This document shows positions 12,201-24,000 of a stretch of DNA of 64,000 nucleotides, in pieces (positions within the stretch are counted from its first letter, which is position 1; each line of letters opens with the position of its first letter). The notes beneath the pieces were generated by a model that was given only the letters and a program-made list of their open reading frames with translations, did not search any database and had not been told where the DNA came from. The position numbers were made by a program, and so were the translations under genes. Origin of the DNA: Aphelocoma coerulescens (taxonomy: Eukaryota; Chordata; Aves; Passeriformes; Corvidae). The stretch is taken from contig NC_091013.1 in the NCBI RefSeq assembly GCF_041296385.1, positions 10,368,001-10,432,000 on the forward strand. The letters are read 5' to 3'.

Positions 12201-15200
12201 ATTGAGTGGAAAAAAAATTTTGGAGTTCTTATCTTGCAAGTTTCTTCTCTCACACAATGTTTTTATTCATATGTGGCAAAATAAACAGTGGGCAGAAAAT
12301 CAGGTGGTAGTCACCAGTAGTGAAATCTGAATAACTTACTAAAAAGAGTGGAATATTTTACTATAACTTTTTAAAATTACAATTGAACACTAAATCCCAC
12401 TGAAATCCATGACAGTTTAAGATACTCTTCAAAAAAAAAAGCTTTTTTCAGTTTAATCCTAAAACAGTATGCAATTTTTGAATGTTAAAATTGCATGTAT
12501 TAAAAAAAAAAATCAGTAAAAAATAACATTAGAGAGCTTAAGGGACAATTATTTCTAAAGTGCCTGTGCAGAATCTGATATCATTAAGCCTTGGCCATCA
12601 CACAGCATTTTTTGAGAAAAGTTGTCAATTCCCTCTGCTACAGACTAAACCTAAATCTTCAGTTACACTGTTTTCTGCAACTGTTTAACCACTATTACTG
12701 GGTGTTGAAAACAGTTTTCTGTTGCAGAGAAAAAGCTAGATTTGGATCAGTTAATTCAAGTCAGGATCTATATCGGTTGTTGATATGTTGATTAAATTTA
12801 ATTGAATTATCCTAATGTCTGTTTTCTAGATTTTTTCCCCAGTGTTTTCATTTCAACAGTCTATGAGCATGTTTGTGTCGTGACTCAGGTTAGATTTTCC
12901 TGAGCTGACTGAAATTACTCTGGGTGTAGAATGCTGAAGGCCTTTATCATTAGAAAACATTTTCTAGATGAACACAGCTGCGGAGCCTACACTGTAAATT
13001 CTTTTTTCATATATGCCCTATTACCATATTTTATCAAGATACTCAACATTCTTTCTGCTGTTATACATGGTGGTCTTTCAGCTTTCCTCTCTTGGGTGAG
13101 CTATGCATGCTGGAAATAGTAGGACAGAGTATTGTTTGGACAAGAGAACTTCTTGCAATCTGTCAAAATTATGTGTCTCTTATTGTATAAACAAGCAAAA
13201 AAAAATAGGCTTACCAAAGTCATTTCAATAATTTTATTGGTGACACACACAAGCATTCTATTGAAATTTATGATCATTTTACTACTGAAATATTTGGGCC
13301 TGGATTTTGACCATACAAAACTGTCGTTTTCATACCAGTTAGACTATGTTTTGATCAAGAATGAATAAGGAATATAGTTATACAAAACTTGTATTTATTT
13401 TTATCAGGTAAGTGGTTTAGACTGAGAAGTTCGATAGTTACCTGCAACATGGATAAAATACCAGCACCCTTATTACTTACATCATTTTTCCAAATAAAAG
13501 ACATTATTCTCTTTAAGATCCTGTAAAGCATTCAGAAATTCAATATGCCTGTCTCCTAACTGGATAATCACTTCAGGTGAGAGAGTATGTGATCAACTTC
13601 TGGACCCAGGTTAAGGACTGATCAAATTTACATGTGAAATTCAGGAGTTTGTTAAGTTTCAGACTTTTAAGAGCATCTTGCAATTTTCAGTTAGTATTTC
13701 CCTGTGGAGCTCTATTTAGTAAGTTTAATAAAATTTAAACTTTTTTTTTTTACCATTAAAATGTTTATATAGAGAGAGATATTTTCTAAAATATAAATCA
13801 AACATTAATTTAAATAAATATGTCACCATTAGATAAACACAGGACTTGATGTCCTGATGATCTGTCTGCATCAAAATAATATGGACACTTCAATGGTAAT
13901 GTGCTACCATTGTTTTCAGTTGTTGTTTTGGACTGTTTTCACAAACACTGGTGCTGGAATTAAGTGGTTTTCTTCTCTTATCCTTGCTTAAATGTTTCTT
14001 GGGTTAAATAAACAAGTTATGGTTGCCAAGAAGAAGGGGCAAACTAATTCATTATTTCAAGAATGAGTGGAGAGAGAAAGAGATAAAAAAGAGAAAAGAC
14101 ATTAGAAAAACAAACCAGGAAAATACCTACTAGACAAAAAGAACTGTACAGTGATGGATTAGTATCCAATTCACCTGTGCACTCTGGGTCTCTTAAGAAC
14201 AGGACAGAGGTGATACTGTGACACCATTTAGCATTTCTGACATTGGCAGTGGCACCTTTTTAAACGAATAGGTTTGCACAACATAGCTAAAGACTGGGCT
14301 TTTTTGACTATGGTCTGCAAAAAGCGTGAGGATGAATGAGGAGCTCTGGGAAGAGAATCATAAATAGGTTTACACCTATTTTTCAGCATCCATCAACCTG
14401 AATTCCTATTAGAAATTGTATTCCAAATAGTTTAAGTGTATTTAAAATCCTTTAATTTTTTGTCTGATTTAAGATAAGGTTATGGGAAAGATGGGACAAT
14501 ATCCACTGAAGATTGATATTGTCTTTGATATAGCTCAAGAAGGGCTAATTTTATAGATGCATTTTAAAATGCACTTTACCTTCTCCGTCTAAAGTGTTGT
14601 ACTTTAAGAGAAGACAATCCATGCCTTTTTTATATAAGTGGACCAGTTTACTGTCCTATTTTGACTTTTTCTAAATCATATTTGTCTTCCTTCATATTTC
14701 CTTGTTAATTCTGTACAGTATGCACTCTCATCACTGCAAAGCTATTGTAATTTAATAGAATTAAGTTAAACAGTCCCATATTGTGAGTGACAGAACTTTA
14801 CAGAAATTTTTTTTCTCTGCCATTTTTCATTGTCTGTTATAAACTTTAGTGAAGTGATATAAATTGCAATTTGAACTTTAAAAGTGAAGCTCACTATCTT
14901 TACCTCATCACATAGGAGCAAAAAACTCTAGTTGCAACATGGAGTAAAGCAGTTAGAAATTTATCTTTAAATTATGTAGTTATACAAACGTGGTCTTAGC
15001 CATGCCACAGGCTTTTCTCACTATCATCTCAGTATGGTTGAGATGGAAACAAGACCTCCAGCCTATGGTTAAAAAACCATGTCCAACATAGCACCCAGTG
15101 GTCTCTGCTTTCAGACTAAACTGAGCATTAAACTATTATAATATTTTCTTCTTTATCATTACCCAGTTATTTGGAAAACAGGGCATCTAATTACCATCTT

Positions 15201-18200
15201 ATTTTCTCTGCTGTAGCATATTATGATTTATTAGCGTAATAAATTACATGGTGGGGATTTTGGTGTCAGAAATTTCTTGGCAATATTATTGCATTAAATA
15301 ATAAGGGAAAAGACCTTTTGCAGAGTGATCTGCCCCTTAATAACAGTATCTTTTGAAGAGGCTATGATATTCGTCTCTTGTCTACAATTCAGAATGTCAA
15401 CATCACTCATGATTTGAGAGGTCTTGGTTTGTTTTTTTGTTTATTTGCTTGTTTTTGTGGATGCATCTGAGTATACACATAAAGGTAGAGAAGGAGGCAA
15501 ATTTGAAGATGTACAGTGTGAGTGCTGAATTATCTATTTGAGCATATTTAATTAGCTTTCAAAACTGCTGGATGGACAGCAATTCTGTTCACATCATTTA
15601 AAAAGCAAATCTATGTCTTGAAGTAACAAAATCGGCCTAAGTGACAAAACCTATTGCTATGATGTATGGGCTTATCTCTATAAATGTAGATTAAAGATGG
15701 AAAATCGTTAGGTAACTTTTTAACATTTCTGGAAGGTGTAAGAGTTTAAGGTTTAGCACTTTGCTCTTTGAAGCTGTTTGCATTCATTGTGAATGTGGTT
15801 CTTAACGCTATTTTTAGTTTATTTTCTAAATTATGTCAACATTATCTAACAGATGCAGCTGGCATAAGTATCTGGAAAGTTAGCATCATAAATCAGCAGT
15901 TAGTTTCAAAACGGTTTTGTCAATTCAGGTATCAATAGTGTGTATTCCAGCATTTCTGAGCTTTATCTAAAGTAATTGGTTCTTGGTGATCACTCAGTAG
16001 TTACATATACATACTCAAGCCAGCCCTAAAGCTTCATGCCCTTAGGCAGCATAAATGCTATCTAAGATTGTGGCACTTCTGTAGTCTTAATAAATCAGCC
16101 ATTAAATAAGTTGGCATTGACCAAAATCTGTTTTTAAGTAGTCTGACTTCCAGAAAATTGTGTCATACTAGTTCTGCCACTATTGTCACTGTTTCACCTC
16201 TATAGCTTATTGTTGTCCAAGAAACATGATTTTGAAATTCTGTTTTGAGGAAAAAAATTTGAAAATCCTTCTGTTCTTTTGGGTACTTCCTGCTGTGTGG
16301 CTGAATTTGAGTGCATGATACTGGTTTAACAAAATCAATGAGCCTGCCACAACCGGACATTATAGCTACAGGAGAGTAGGACTGAGTACAAGAGTTTAAT
16401 TTTCTGAAGTGTCAAGTACATATTTACTGAAGTATGACATGTATAATGTCTGTGTGTTTTTTAGGTGTGAAAAATTACAAGATCAATGCAAGAAATGTCT
16501 AACTCCTCTGGATTTATGTATTCTATAGTTAGCATATAAAAACTTCCAAGTATGTTTTGTCCACTGGAAGGTAACACATATAAATCAATTACAAAAGTAT
16601 TTTCCAGTTAAACTCTTGTAAAATTCTAAACACCATTTTAAAATACTTGCTGAAAACCAATCTAGGATGTAGATTTTGCAGTGTTCTGATTTTTCTCATT
16701 CCAAAATGTAATGTAAGTATTTTTGTATTCATGGTTCTTAATACTGATAATGGCTATCTCTCTTGGCTCACTGAAACTATCTCCCCCCAAAATCCTACTG
16801 ACTGTGCATGGTCTGAGCAGTGTTTGGTAGATACTTATGAGATAGACCCTTTAATGGATTTAACAATTCCTTTTATAATGTTACAAATATCTGTTTAAAG
16901 TTACCTGACAGACATACAGATTTCCTTGTCAGTTTTGCTCTACTGCAATTATTAGGTTTGAGATATGCCATCATTACTGGAAGTAATTAAGATATATGCA
17001 TAATTTATTTAAAACAAGAGACATTTTCTGTACCCCAGTAGTTCCAATTAACCAATAATGCTGTAATGCTGCCCTATTTTGTTTTTCTTCAGGACATGGC
17101 AATATTGCAGATGTGGTATAAGATAAACATTAGTCTATTTTTTTTTCTTTTCTTTTCTGAAAAAATTGCTTATATCCCATATACTGAATTGTATGAGAGT
17201 CTTCTGCCCCTCATTATAGTTGAAATTAATTTCTTTTTCTCTTTGCTTAGAAAGTAGATACCAGTGGAAGTTATCAGGTTAAAAGTTAACAGTAGGACTG
17301 CTGGAATTTCTGAATCATCTTAATCCCTTAATTCTGAGCATGTTAGCAGGTGTTTAGTAAGGAGAGCTGGGTAAGTTTTCGAATAAGCTGCTTTTAGGTT
17401 CAATGTGTAGATGTACCTCAGTTTGAGGAGAGTCCCCATCTAGAAGCAATTATCTAAGACAGAATAAAATAAAAGTATTGTTCAGCAATGAGAAAGGGGT
17501 TGCCAAAGGTGTTGATTTTGCTACTTGACCAAGTGTATTTGACATCTTGGAGGGCTCCAAAGGCATGAGGAGGTGAGGAACACAAAGTACCAAAATGCTT
17601 TGTCATAGTTTTTAAACTATACATTAAAAAAAAGAAGAAACCAGGATTACAACTGTGAATACTCTGGGTTTAAAGTCTTAAATTAATTGCTATAGCTTTT
17701 GTCTGTATCTTTCTTCTCCTCTTCCCCTGCCCCTGCTGCATGTAAACAAGAAAATAATGCACTCATCACAGTGTAGCAGAACTATCTGAGGTATTGGGAG
17801 ATATCCCGTAATTTAAGCCTATACATATGGGAAAGAGACATTTTCTTATGGAGAAAACTTTTGCATTTCAATGAAGTTATGAAGGGGATAAATAAGACAA
17901 TGTGAATAGAATTAAGTTCAGGCTGGTTGATGCCTGTTGATTGATAGTTTTCAAAATCAAAGCCTGCAATTTTCTATTTTCTTTTTTCTACTCCTAGAAT
18001 CTAAAATTTACTGAATTAATTAATGACATTATTAGGAATATCTTCACTTTAACTAGCTTTATTTAATTTTATGTCTAGATCAAGTAGATTCATTTTATCA
18101 CAGAAGAAAAACTGTTAAAGCAGCATTTTGCAAGTAAGGTATGCCTTAGCTGAGAAGTGTTGTGAAGGAATAAAGCACTCTGTGTCCAAGAACAGTGCTG

Positions 18201-18393
18201 AAAATAGTCATGTATATTTTTAAAGTCTTTTTTTTTATATATAAGTCACTGATGAATACAAGCATTAAACTATATGGTTTAAGTGTTGCAGTGTGCAGGA
18301 TTTTGTGGACTGCAACCACTCTGCAACATGAGTAGAAAAAAAATCATATACATGAGACTATATTTATGTTCTTACTTATAGATATTATTTTCT

Positions 18394-18434
18394 TTCAATA
18401 TTTTAAAGCTACTTTTTTCAATATTTTAAAGCTA
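18394..18434. repeat. Short direct repeat (18-nt copies, period 23)
   Basis: Two identical copies of ttcaatattttaaagcta at 18394-18411 and 18417-18434 with five bases between. Consistent with a small tandem duplication by replication slippage. Confidence 0.75.
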
Positions 18435-20768
18435 AAGTTCCAACTGCCTTTTAAGGTCTTGTCTTCATAGAATTACATAAAAAAATTATAAATTTTTAAT
18501 CCTGCATCAAGGATTTATGTCTCTCTGTACTTGAAAGAGATGCTCCCCTTTGTACTGATAACTTGTTTGTGATTGACTAAGGCCATCCAACCTCATAGTG
18601 AAAATTCCATATAATCAGTATAATTTTGAACTTTCTACTTATATGCACACTAACAGGTAAGATATGCTAGCAACACTGAAGACAGAATAAATTTTTGTGA
18701 ATGTCAGCTGACCTTACCACTCACAGTTGGCATAGGAACGGGTGAATAAAAGCTTTTTTATAAACATGTACTTTAAAGTGGTTTTGTTGAACTCTGATAG
18801 CATTTTATCATACATTTGTGTGTCTAATTCTTTATTTGACATAGTGATGGTGAACATGGCCTAGCAAATATGTGGTTCACAAGTTTTTGGACTCTCTGAG
18901 GTATCACTGCCTTTGTCCAGAAGGTGTGTGTTGTCTGCTCCATTTTTTTTTTTCACCACATTTATTCTGCAGAGGTGACAGACATTTTACACTCATATAC
19001 AGCTGATTGTAAAGAATACTTTCTCAAGTGTTACTTCACTCCAGGAGTAGGCACATGTGTTTGTTTTCCTTGAACATCTCACCAGGATGTCACCAGGAGC
19101 AGTGCTGAGGTACAGCAATGGAGATTGGGAGTGTTTATAGCTTTACTCCTCCCACATTTGTGTGAAGTCATTAAATCAAAAGCACAGACAGTAAGGTTTG
19201 GAGCCCTATCATGAGAAGGGACCAAAAATGGAACAGTTGTCAAGATCTAACACAAAAAGTTGGAGGCTTTCTGGGTGTAAACTCTTTAAAAGCAAAAGTG
19301 ATGTTGGGATTATTCCCTCTGCAAAAAGAGGAAAGGAAAAAGATACACTGAGATTAGTGAAAGGTGCTTTAACAATGAATTTTCCACTGTTAAAAGGAAA
19401 TTAACAGCATTCTCCAAGACTAGTTAGCTCTGACGCCACCACAGTGTTAGATGCAGGCAATAATGATCACAAGTATTTCTTTGGAGAAGGTATGTGAATT
19501 TCTTGGCAAAACCTGCATTATTCTGGTACATTTTTGTTGGGTTTTTGTTGTCATTTTGTTTGGTTGGTTTGTTTTGGTTTTGCTTATTGACCCTCTCTGT
19601 AAGGGACAATTCATGAATTTGTTTCTTACGGTGTTGTCACACTTGGTAGGGCATGGTAACTATTAATAAAATCAGATTAGGTGGAGTCGTGTATGGAAGG
19701 ATTGTCTCCCTTAAATAAAATTATGTAATCATGGGGAAGAAAATTCCATTTACTATTCTAGAAATGATAATGCTTGGTAAAAAGCAATGTATGAAATGTT
19801 AAGTCTTACACAAAAGAAGTTGTTCTTTCAGAGACAAAAATATCTTGCACAACATTATATCACTGATAATCAAGGAAAAAAGTTAAATCAATATCTAAAA
19901 TACTAAAATTGTATTTTACAGAAACAGTAATATAGGAAATGGCCAGTTACCCCAGCATTTCCCCATCACTTAACAGTTTATTTGTATTTTATATATATAT
20001 GATTTTATATATGTGTTGTTCTATATATTTTTAAAAATATTAATTTAAGTATTTTTAAGTAACTCTCATGCATTCTGCCATTTTATCAGATTCAACTTAT
20101 CCCAAAACCCATTCTTAAATGGTTATCTAAATCTTTAATATTTGCTTTCCTATTGATTTTTAATCCTTAATCTTAACCTACTGTGGTTCTGATGAGCCAT
20201 CTTGGCATTAGTAATTACATATATCTCTACTGCATTATTACTATTTTAAATAGTTGCTCCCAGCTGCTGTGATTCCTTTTGTAAGTTTTTTCCTCACTCC
20301 AGGGTTAGGATATGATTCGGTTTCAGCTTTGCCTTTCTAGTAAAGATGCTTGTCCAGAACATAAGGAAGGACTGTGCCTGTTTTATTGTCTATCATAAGG
20401 CAAGTCAAGGGAACATTGGGACGAGCTAAAAATGTCTCTCTTCGCTGATTAAAATTTTCGGTTCTGGACATGCCTACCCTTCATTCCTTGGTGCAAGATG
20501 ACAACTTCTGCCGTGGGTTCTATGATACCTTCAATGCAGGAAAGAAGGAAAGAAACACCTGTGACCGTTGAAAACCCCAAAAAAGACAAAGATTCCTAAT
20601 CCTTGATTTCTAAAGTAGTATAAAATTTTCAACTTTTTTTTTTTTAATAGTATTCAGAAACTAATTTATTTTGACTGTGAGTTCTTTTTGGAATAAGGTA
20701 TTAAATAATGTACCAAAATATGAGGGCAGTATCTGGTAGGTGTCTATTTTTAAATATCTATCCCTTTG

Positions 20769-20797
20769 TTTATTTATTTATTTATTTATTTATTTAT
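20769..20797. repeat. (TTTA)n microsatellite
   Basis: About seven uninterrupted copies of the tetranucleotide, flanked by ordinary AT-rich intron. Confidence 0.9.
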
Positions 20798-22486
20798 CTG
20801 ATTGGAGTATTTTACAGTTTAACTTACAATATAAACAGTAGAACTAGTAATTACTTATACAAGTAATCCTCCATCTATGAGAAATATCAATTTAAAGTTT
20901 CCTGTAAGGGCAATGTGAATATACAGTTGCATACATCCCATTTTTCTTCATAACACTGATTGAAAGGTACCCGATTTTGCCACTATAAATAATTAATGGT
21001 GATATCCATTAAGTACTCACACATTCGATTTCTGCTTGACTTTTTTGTAGTTTCAGGAGTTGTTTAGAGTGAGAAGACACAGATTTTGTTTTATCTAAAG
21101 ACATGCATGTGCATATATGTGTGTACATATGTTTAGTAGCCTAAATGTTGGTTGAAAAGAATAGGCTAATCTCATACAACTACAGAAAATAATCATATTT
21201 TGTATGCTGCTTTACATATTCATGTGACCTCTTTTTGAATGAAAACCCTTGCATACCTAGCATGCACTTTTCATTACTGTGAATAGAAATATTCTGTCCT
21301 CTGAGTAAAAAAGAAAAATACAATTATAGTTAAAATGTTCCTTATGTGGGTCTGAAGTTCACTGCTATATGTAGAAGTGTCACAGTGTAGTCTTGAGGAA
21401 TTAAAATACATGCAGGCCTCAGTGGCCTGTTGAGATTCTCCCATTTTCTAATCAACTGGGACAGCTTTCTCTTTAGGTTTTCTGGAGTAAACTGTTATTT
21501 TTGCAGAGTGTGTGATTCATGAAACTTATGGGGGGGGCAAGCACAATTTTTTTAAAGCAATTTATTTTAAATAATAAAAATTATAGCAGTGATCTGTACT
21601 TAGAGAGGTTTCAGTGTTAGCAGATGTACTGAGAAAGTCATTTTGTGAGAAAAGTGTAAGCAAGGCAATTAAATTTGCATAAGAAATGCAACAAAATAAC
21701 ACAAGTCTACAGATAACTTTATGGGTTTTATATGTGATATGCATACATCTTCTAGAGTGTGTATATGCATATTTTAAGACTCTAAAGAAAATTGAAGAAG
21801 CAGATGACTCAGCTCGGTAACTGAAGAGAAATATATCCTGAATTAAAATGAGACACCTTGCTGAGGTAGAGTGTGCTTATAATTGTTTTCTTTTTGCTTA
21901 ATGTGTGGCTGAATAATTATTTTGTTTTATTCCTGGACTACTGATCAATTGTCTTTCACATAAAAGTCCATAATTTTCTGTTAGGAGTGAAAGATCTAAA
22001 CAATAGAATTTTTGAACATTTACCAACAATTACTTGTAAAATTCTTTGAGGTCCTCAGCAATTAAAGTTTCCATTTTTGAGAAGACAGAAATCAAACACA
22101 AAGGATTTTGGTCCCACACTAGGAATCCATAAACAAACTTATGCTTATGAAACCACAAATAATTGATAGCGTAGATTTTGCATTTTCTAATGGACATGCA
22201 GGTGATCTGGTATTTGGAGTTTAGTTAAGAGAAGTAATCACAGGTCTCCCTGCCCCAAAGCACACTTTGGGTCTTACATTTTCACAGTTGGTATTACAAA
22301 TCAAATGGGAAATACAGAGAATTTATATAAAAAGCCACTTTCTTGTCACCTAATATGCCAATATGCTTTAAAATGCCATAGATCAACTAAATGTTTTCTT
22401 GGAACTAAAACATTCTGGGATCTCTTTACATTTGGTGTATGCATGTGCTTCTAGAATAGGGTGTCTATTTCATATTTTTCCAGATT

Positions 22487-22502
22487 AAAAAAAAAAAAAA
22501 AA
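22487..22502. repeat. A16 homopolymer run
   Basis: Sixteen consecutive A residues followed by ttaaaaatt. No retroposed sequence is recognisable upstream. Confidence 0.8.
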
Positions 22503-23115
22503 TTAAAAATTCCTAACTTCACGAAGAGGTGTGTTGCTGAGTTTTCTTTTAGAAATAAGAATGTATTAAAGACTTTTCAAATCACAAAATTCCAAATTGT
22601 ACTTTCTAGTTTAAAGAGCATGTTTTTACTATAGTGTTGAAAGCACAGAGTTGACATATTTGTTTTGTGTTGCATTTTATTTAAGGAATCATGTCTATTG
22701 TACAAGTCATTTTACTTGATACCTTGAAATTATTTAGTATTTTAGACTTGGCATGCATGAAATTTCTTAATGAAGGACAGATTTTTCAAGAGGTGTGATG
22801 ATTTAAAATGAAAGGGCTAGCACTAAAATCTCAGTAACACGATAATCTCAGCATACTCTTGCATTTCCTATCTGCATTTCTTTGGAGAGTAGAAGAAAAG
22901 TTTGTACATTCTTGCATGGATTAATTTCAGTACCTGCCATTTCAAACACACAAGGAATATGAGTGGTGTGTGTCAGAAAGCTCAGATATTTCCTGCATTT
23001 TTCTTTGGAAGTTACTTTTGGTTGTTTCTGGGTTGTGAACTGGAAATTGCATTAAGTTATAATTTTTCTAGTGTTAAGAAACTAAAGGAAGCATTCTGTT
23101 GTATATCTATACTAG

Positions 23116-23310
23116 CAAACAGTTCGTGAAGATACAACTTTTGTGATGACTGAAACTAGGACTGTGGAAACCATTCATGTGCCTTCTACATACCTGGCAG
23201 AGATCCTTCACCTTCTGCAAGCTTTGTCTGAAGTGGAAGAGCGCCTTAATTCTCCTGTTCTGCAGGCTGGGGATTGTGAGGATCTCTTCAAACAAGAAGA
23301 GTGTCTCAAG
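23116..23310 (+). CDS. DMD: Dystrophin exon 42 (about repeats R16-R17)
   Basis: 65 codons in phase 0, from QTVREDTTFVMTE to DLFKQEECLK, with donor aag|gtaaga. Length of 195 nt equals human exon 42 (residues about 1975-2039). The motifs TVRE.T, VPSTYL.EI, QAL.EVE and EDLFKQEE.LK align with human, but only about 41 of 65 residues agree, clearly fewer than in exons 37 to 41. The region joins repeats R16 and R17, the nitric oxide synthase platform in mammals, so the divergence may matter. The acceptor (tctatactag) has a poor pyrimidine tract, but no alternative acceptor would give the right frame and length. Confidence 0.96.
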
Positions 23311-23650
23311 GTAAGATGGAAAGATTTTCTTAGCAATGATTAGATTACATCACTTTGGGTCTCCTGTATCTTGGCAGCCTGTACTCATCCTGAGACATCT
23401 GTTCTACAAGTGCTAAGCCCCTCTCTGTGATGTGTGCATATATGGATGTTTGTATGTGGGGGCTCACTGGGGCAAAGGAGCAAAACACTGAAGTGTTAAT
23501 TTGTTTTTGCCTGTTTAACCTGTATTTGGAGGACAAGATCATTAGGGTATCTGCAGATTATGTCCTTGAATGGGAGAGAAAGGGTGGTGATGGCCACACA
23601 GTATATTTAAAGATAGAATCTGTGGTTAAATGTTTGTATCTGTGGATAAT

Positions 23651-23838
23651 GGAAAAAAATTCTTCACTGAAATGGGTTTTAAGGATTGGAACAGGCTCCC
23701 CAGGGAAGTGGCTGAGTTACCATCCCTAGAGCTATTTAGGAGATGTGTAGATGTGCCACCAGGGGACATGGTTCAGTGGTGGACTTGGCAGTGATGGGTT
23801 AATGACTGGACTCGATTTAGGTCTTTTCCAATCTAAAT
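23651..23838 (+). mobile_element. CR1 LINE 3' fragment, part 1 (5' of nested SINE)
   Basis: Sense-oriented avian CR1 3' end: ttcttcactgaaa, then ggattggaacaggctcccca, gatgtgtagatgtg, gtggacttggcagtg, gggttaatgactggactcga and ggtcttttccaatcta in the usual order. CR1 is the dominant non-LTR retrotransposon of birds and is typically 5'-truncated as here. The end of the element continues after the SINE at 23980. Confidence 0.88.
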
Positions 23839-23974
23839 CACAGAATATTCTGAGTTGAAAGGGACCACAAGGATCATGAAGTCCAACTCTTAAGTGAATG
23901 GCCCGTGCAGGGATTGAACCCACAACCTGGTTAGAGCACCATGCTCTAACCAGCTGAGCTCATCACCTAGTGGT
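23839..23974 (-). mobile_element. tRNA-derived SINE with CR1-like tail (TguSINE1-like)
   Basis: Read on the minus strand it begins with a tRNA-like head: gagctcagctggttagagc (A-box-like) and gggttcaatccc (B-box-like), close to tRNA-Ile. It ends with a tail, tggacttcatgatccttgtg then ctttcaactcagaat, of the CR1 3' type, which would let CR1 reverse transcriptase copy it. This architecture is that of the songbird family TguSINE1. Flanking taaat (23834-23838 and 23975-23979) looks like a target-site duplication. The polymerase III boxes are imperfect, so it is probably inactive. The family name is from memory. Confidence 0.8.
23927..23953. repeat. Perfect 12-bp hairpin inside the SINE tRNA head
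   Basis: ctggttagagca (23927-23938) and tgctctaaccag (23942-23953) are exact complements around a three-base spacer. In the minus-strand SINE, the D-arm-like sequence pairs with the sequence that replaces the anticodon arm. Confidence 0.85.
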
Positions 23975-23979
23975 TAAAT

Positions 23980-24000
23980 TATTTTATGATTCAATGATTG
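23980..24000 (+). mobile_element. CR1 fragment, part 2 (3' terminus after nested SINE)
   Basis: tattttatgattcaatgatt is a degenerate form of the CR1 terminal octamer repeat (attctatg). It directly continues the interrupted CR1 when the SINE and one taaat are removed. Confidence 0.75.

Larger units (their letters stand above)
9284..23115 (+). other. DMD: Intron 41
   Basis: 13.8 kb of AT-rich, largely unique sequence. Seen inside: a 23-nt-period direct repeat (18394-18434), TA-rich stretches near 19985-20040, a (TTTA)n microsatellite (20769-20797), a small pocket relatively rich in CpG (20395-20560) and an A16 run (22487-22502). No CR1 or LTR fragment is recognised, which is a long repeat-poor stretch. 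The acceptor before exon 42 is weak (gttgtatatctatactag). Confidence 0.85.

Noticed and set aside
23881..23960. A functional tRNA-Ile gene on the minus strand
   Set aside because: The anticodon arm is replaced by a palindrome, the internal promoter boxes are imperfect and a CR1-like tail follows. It is a SINE head, not a tRNA gene.
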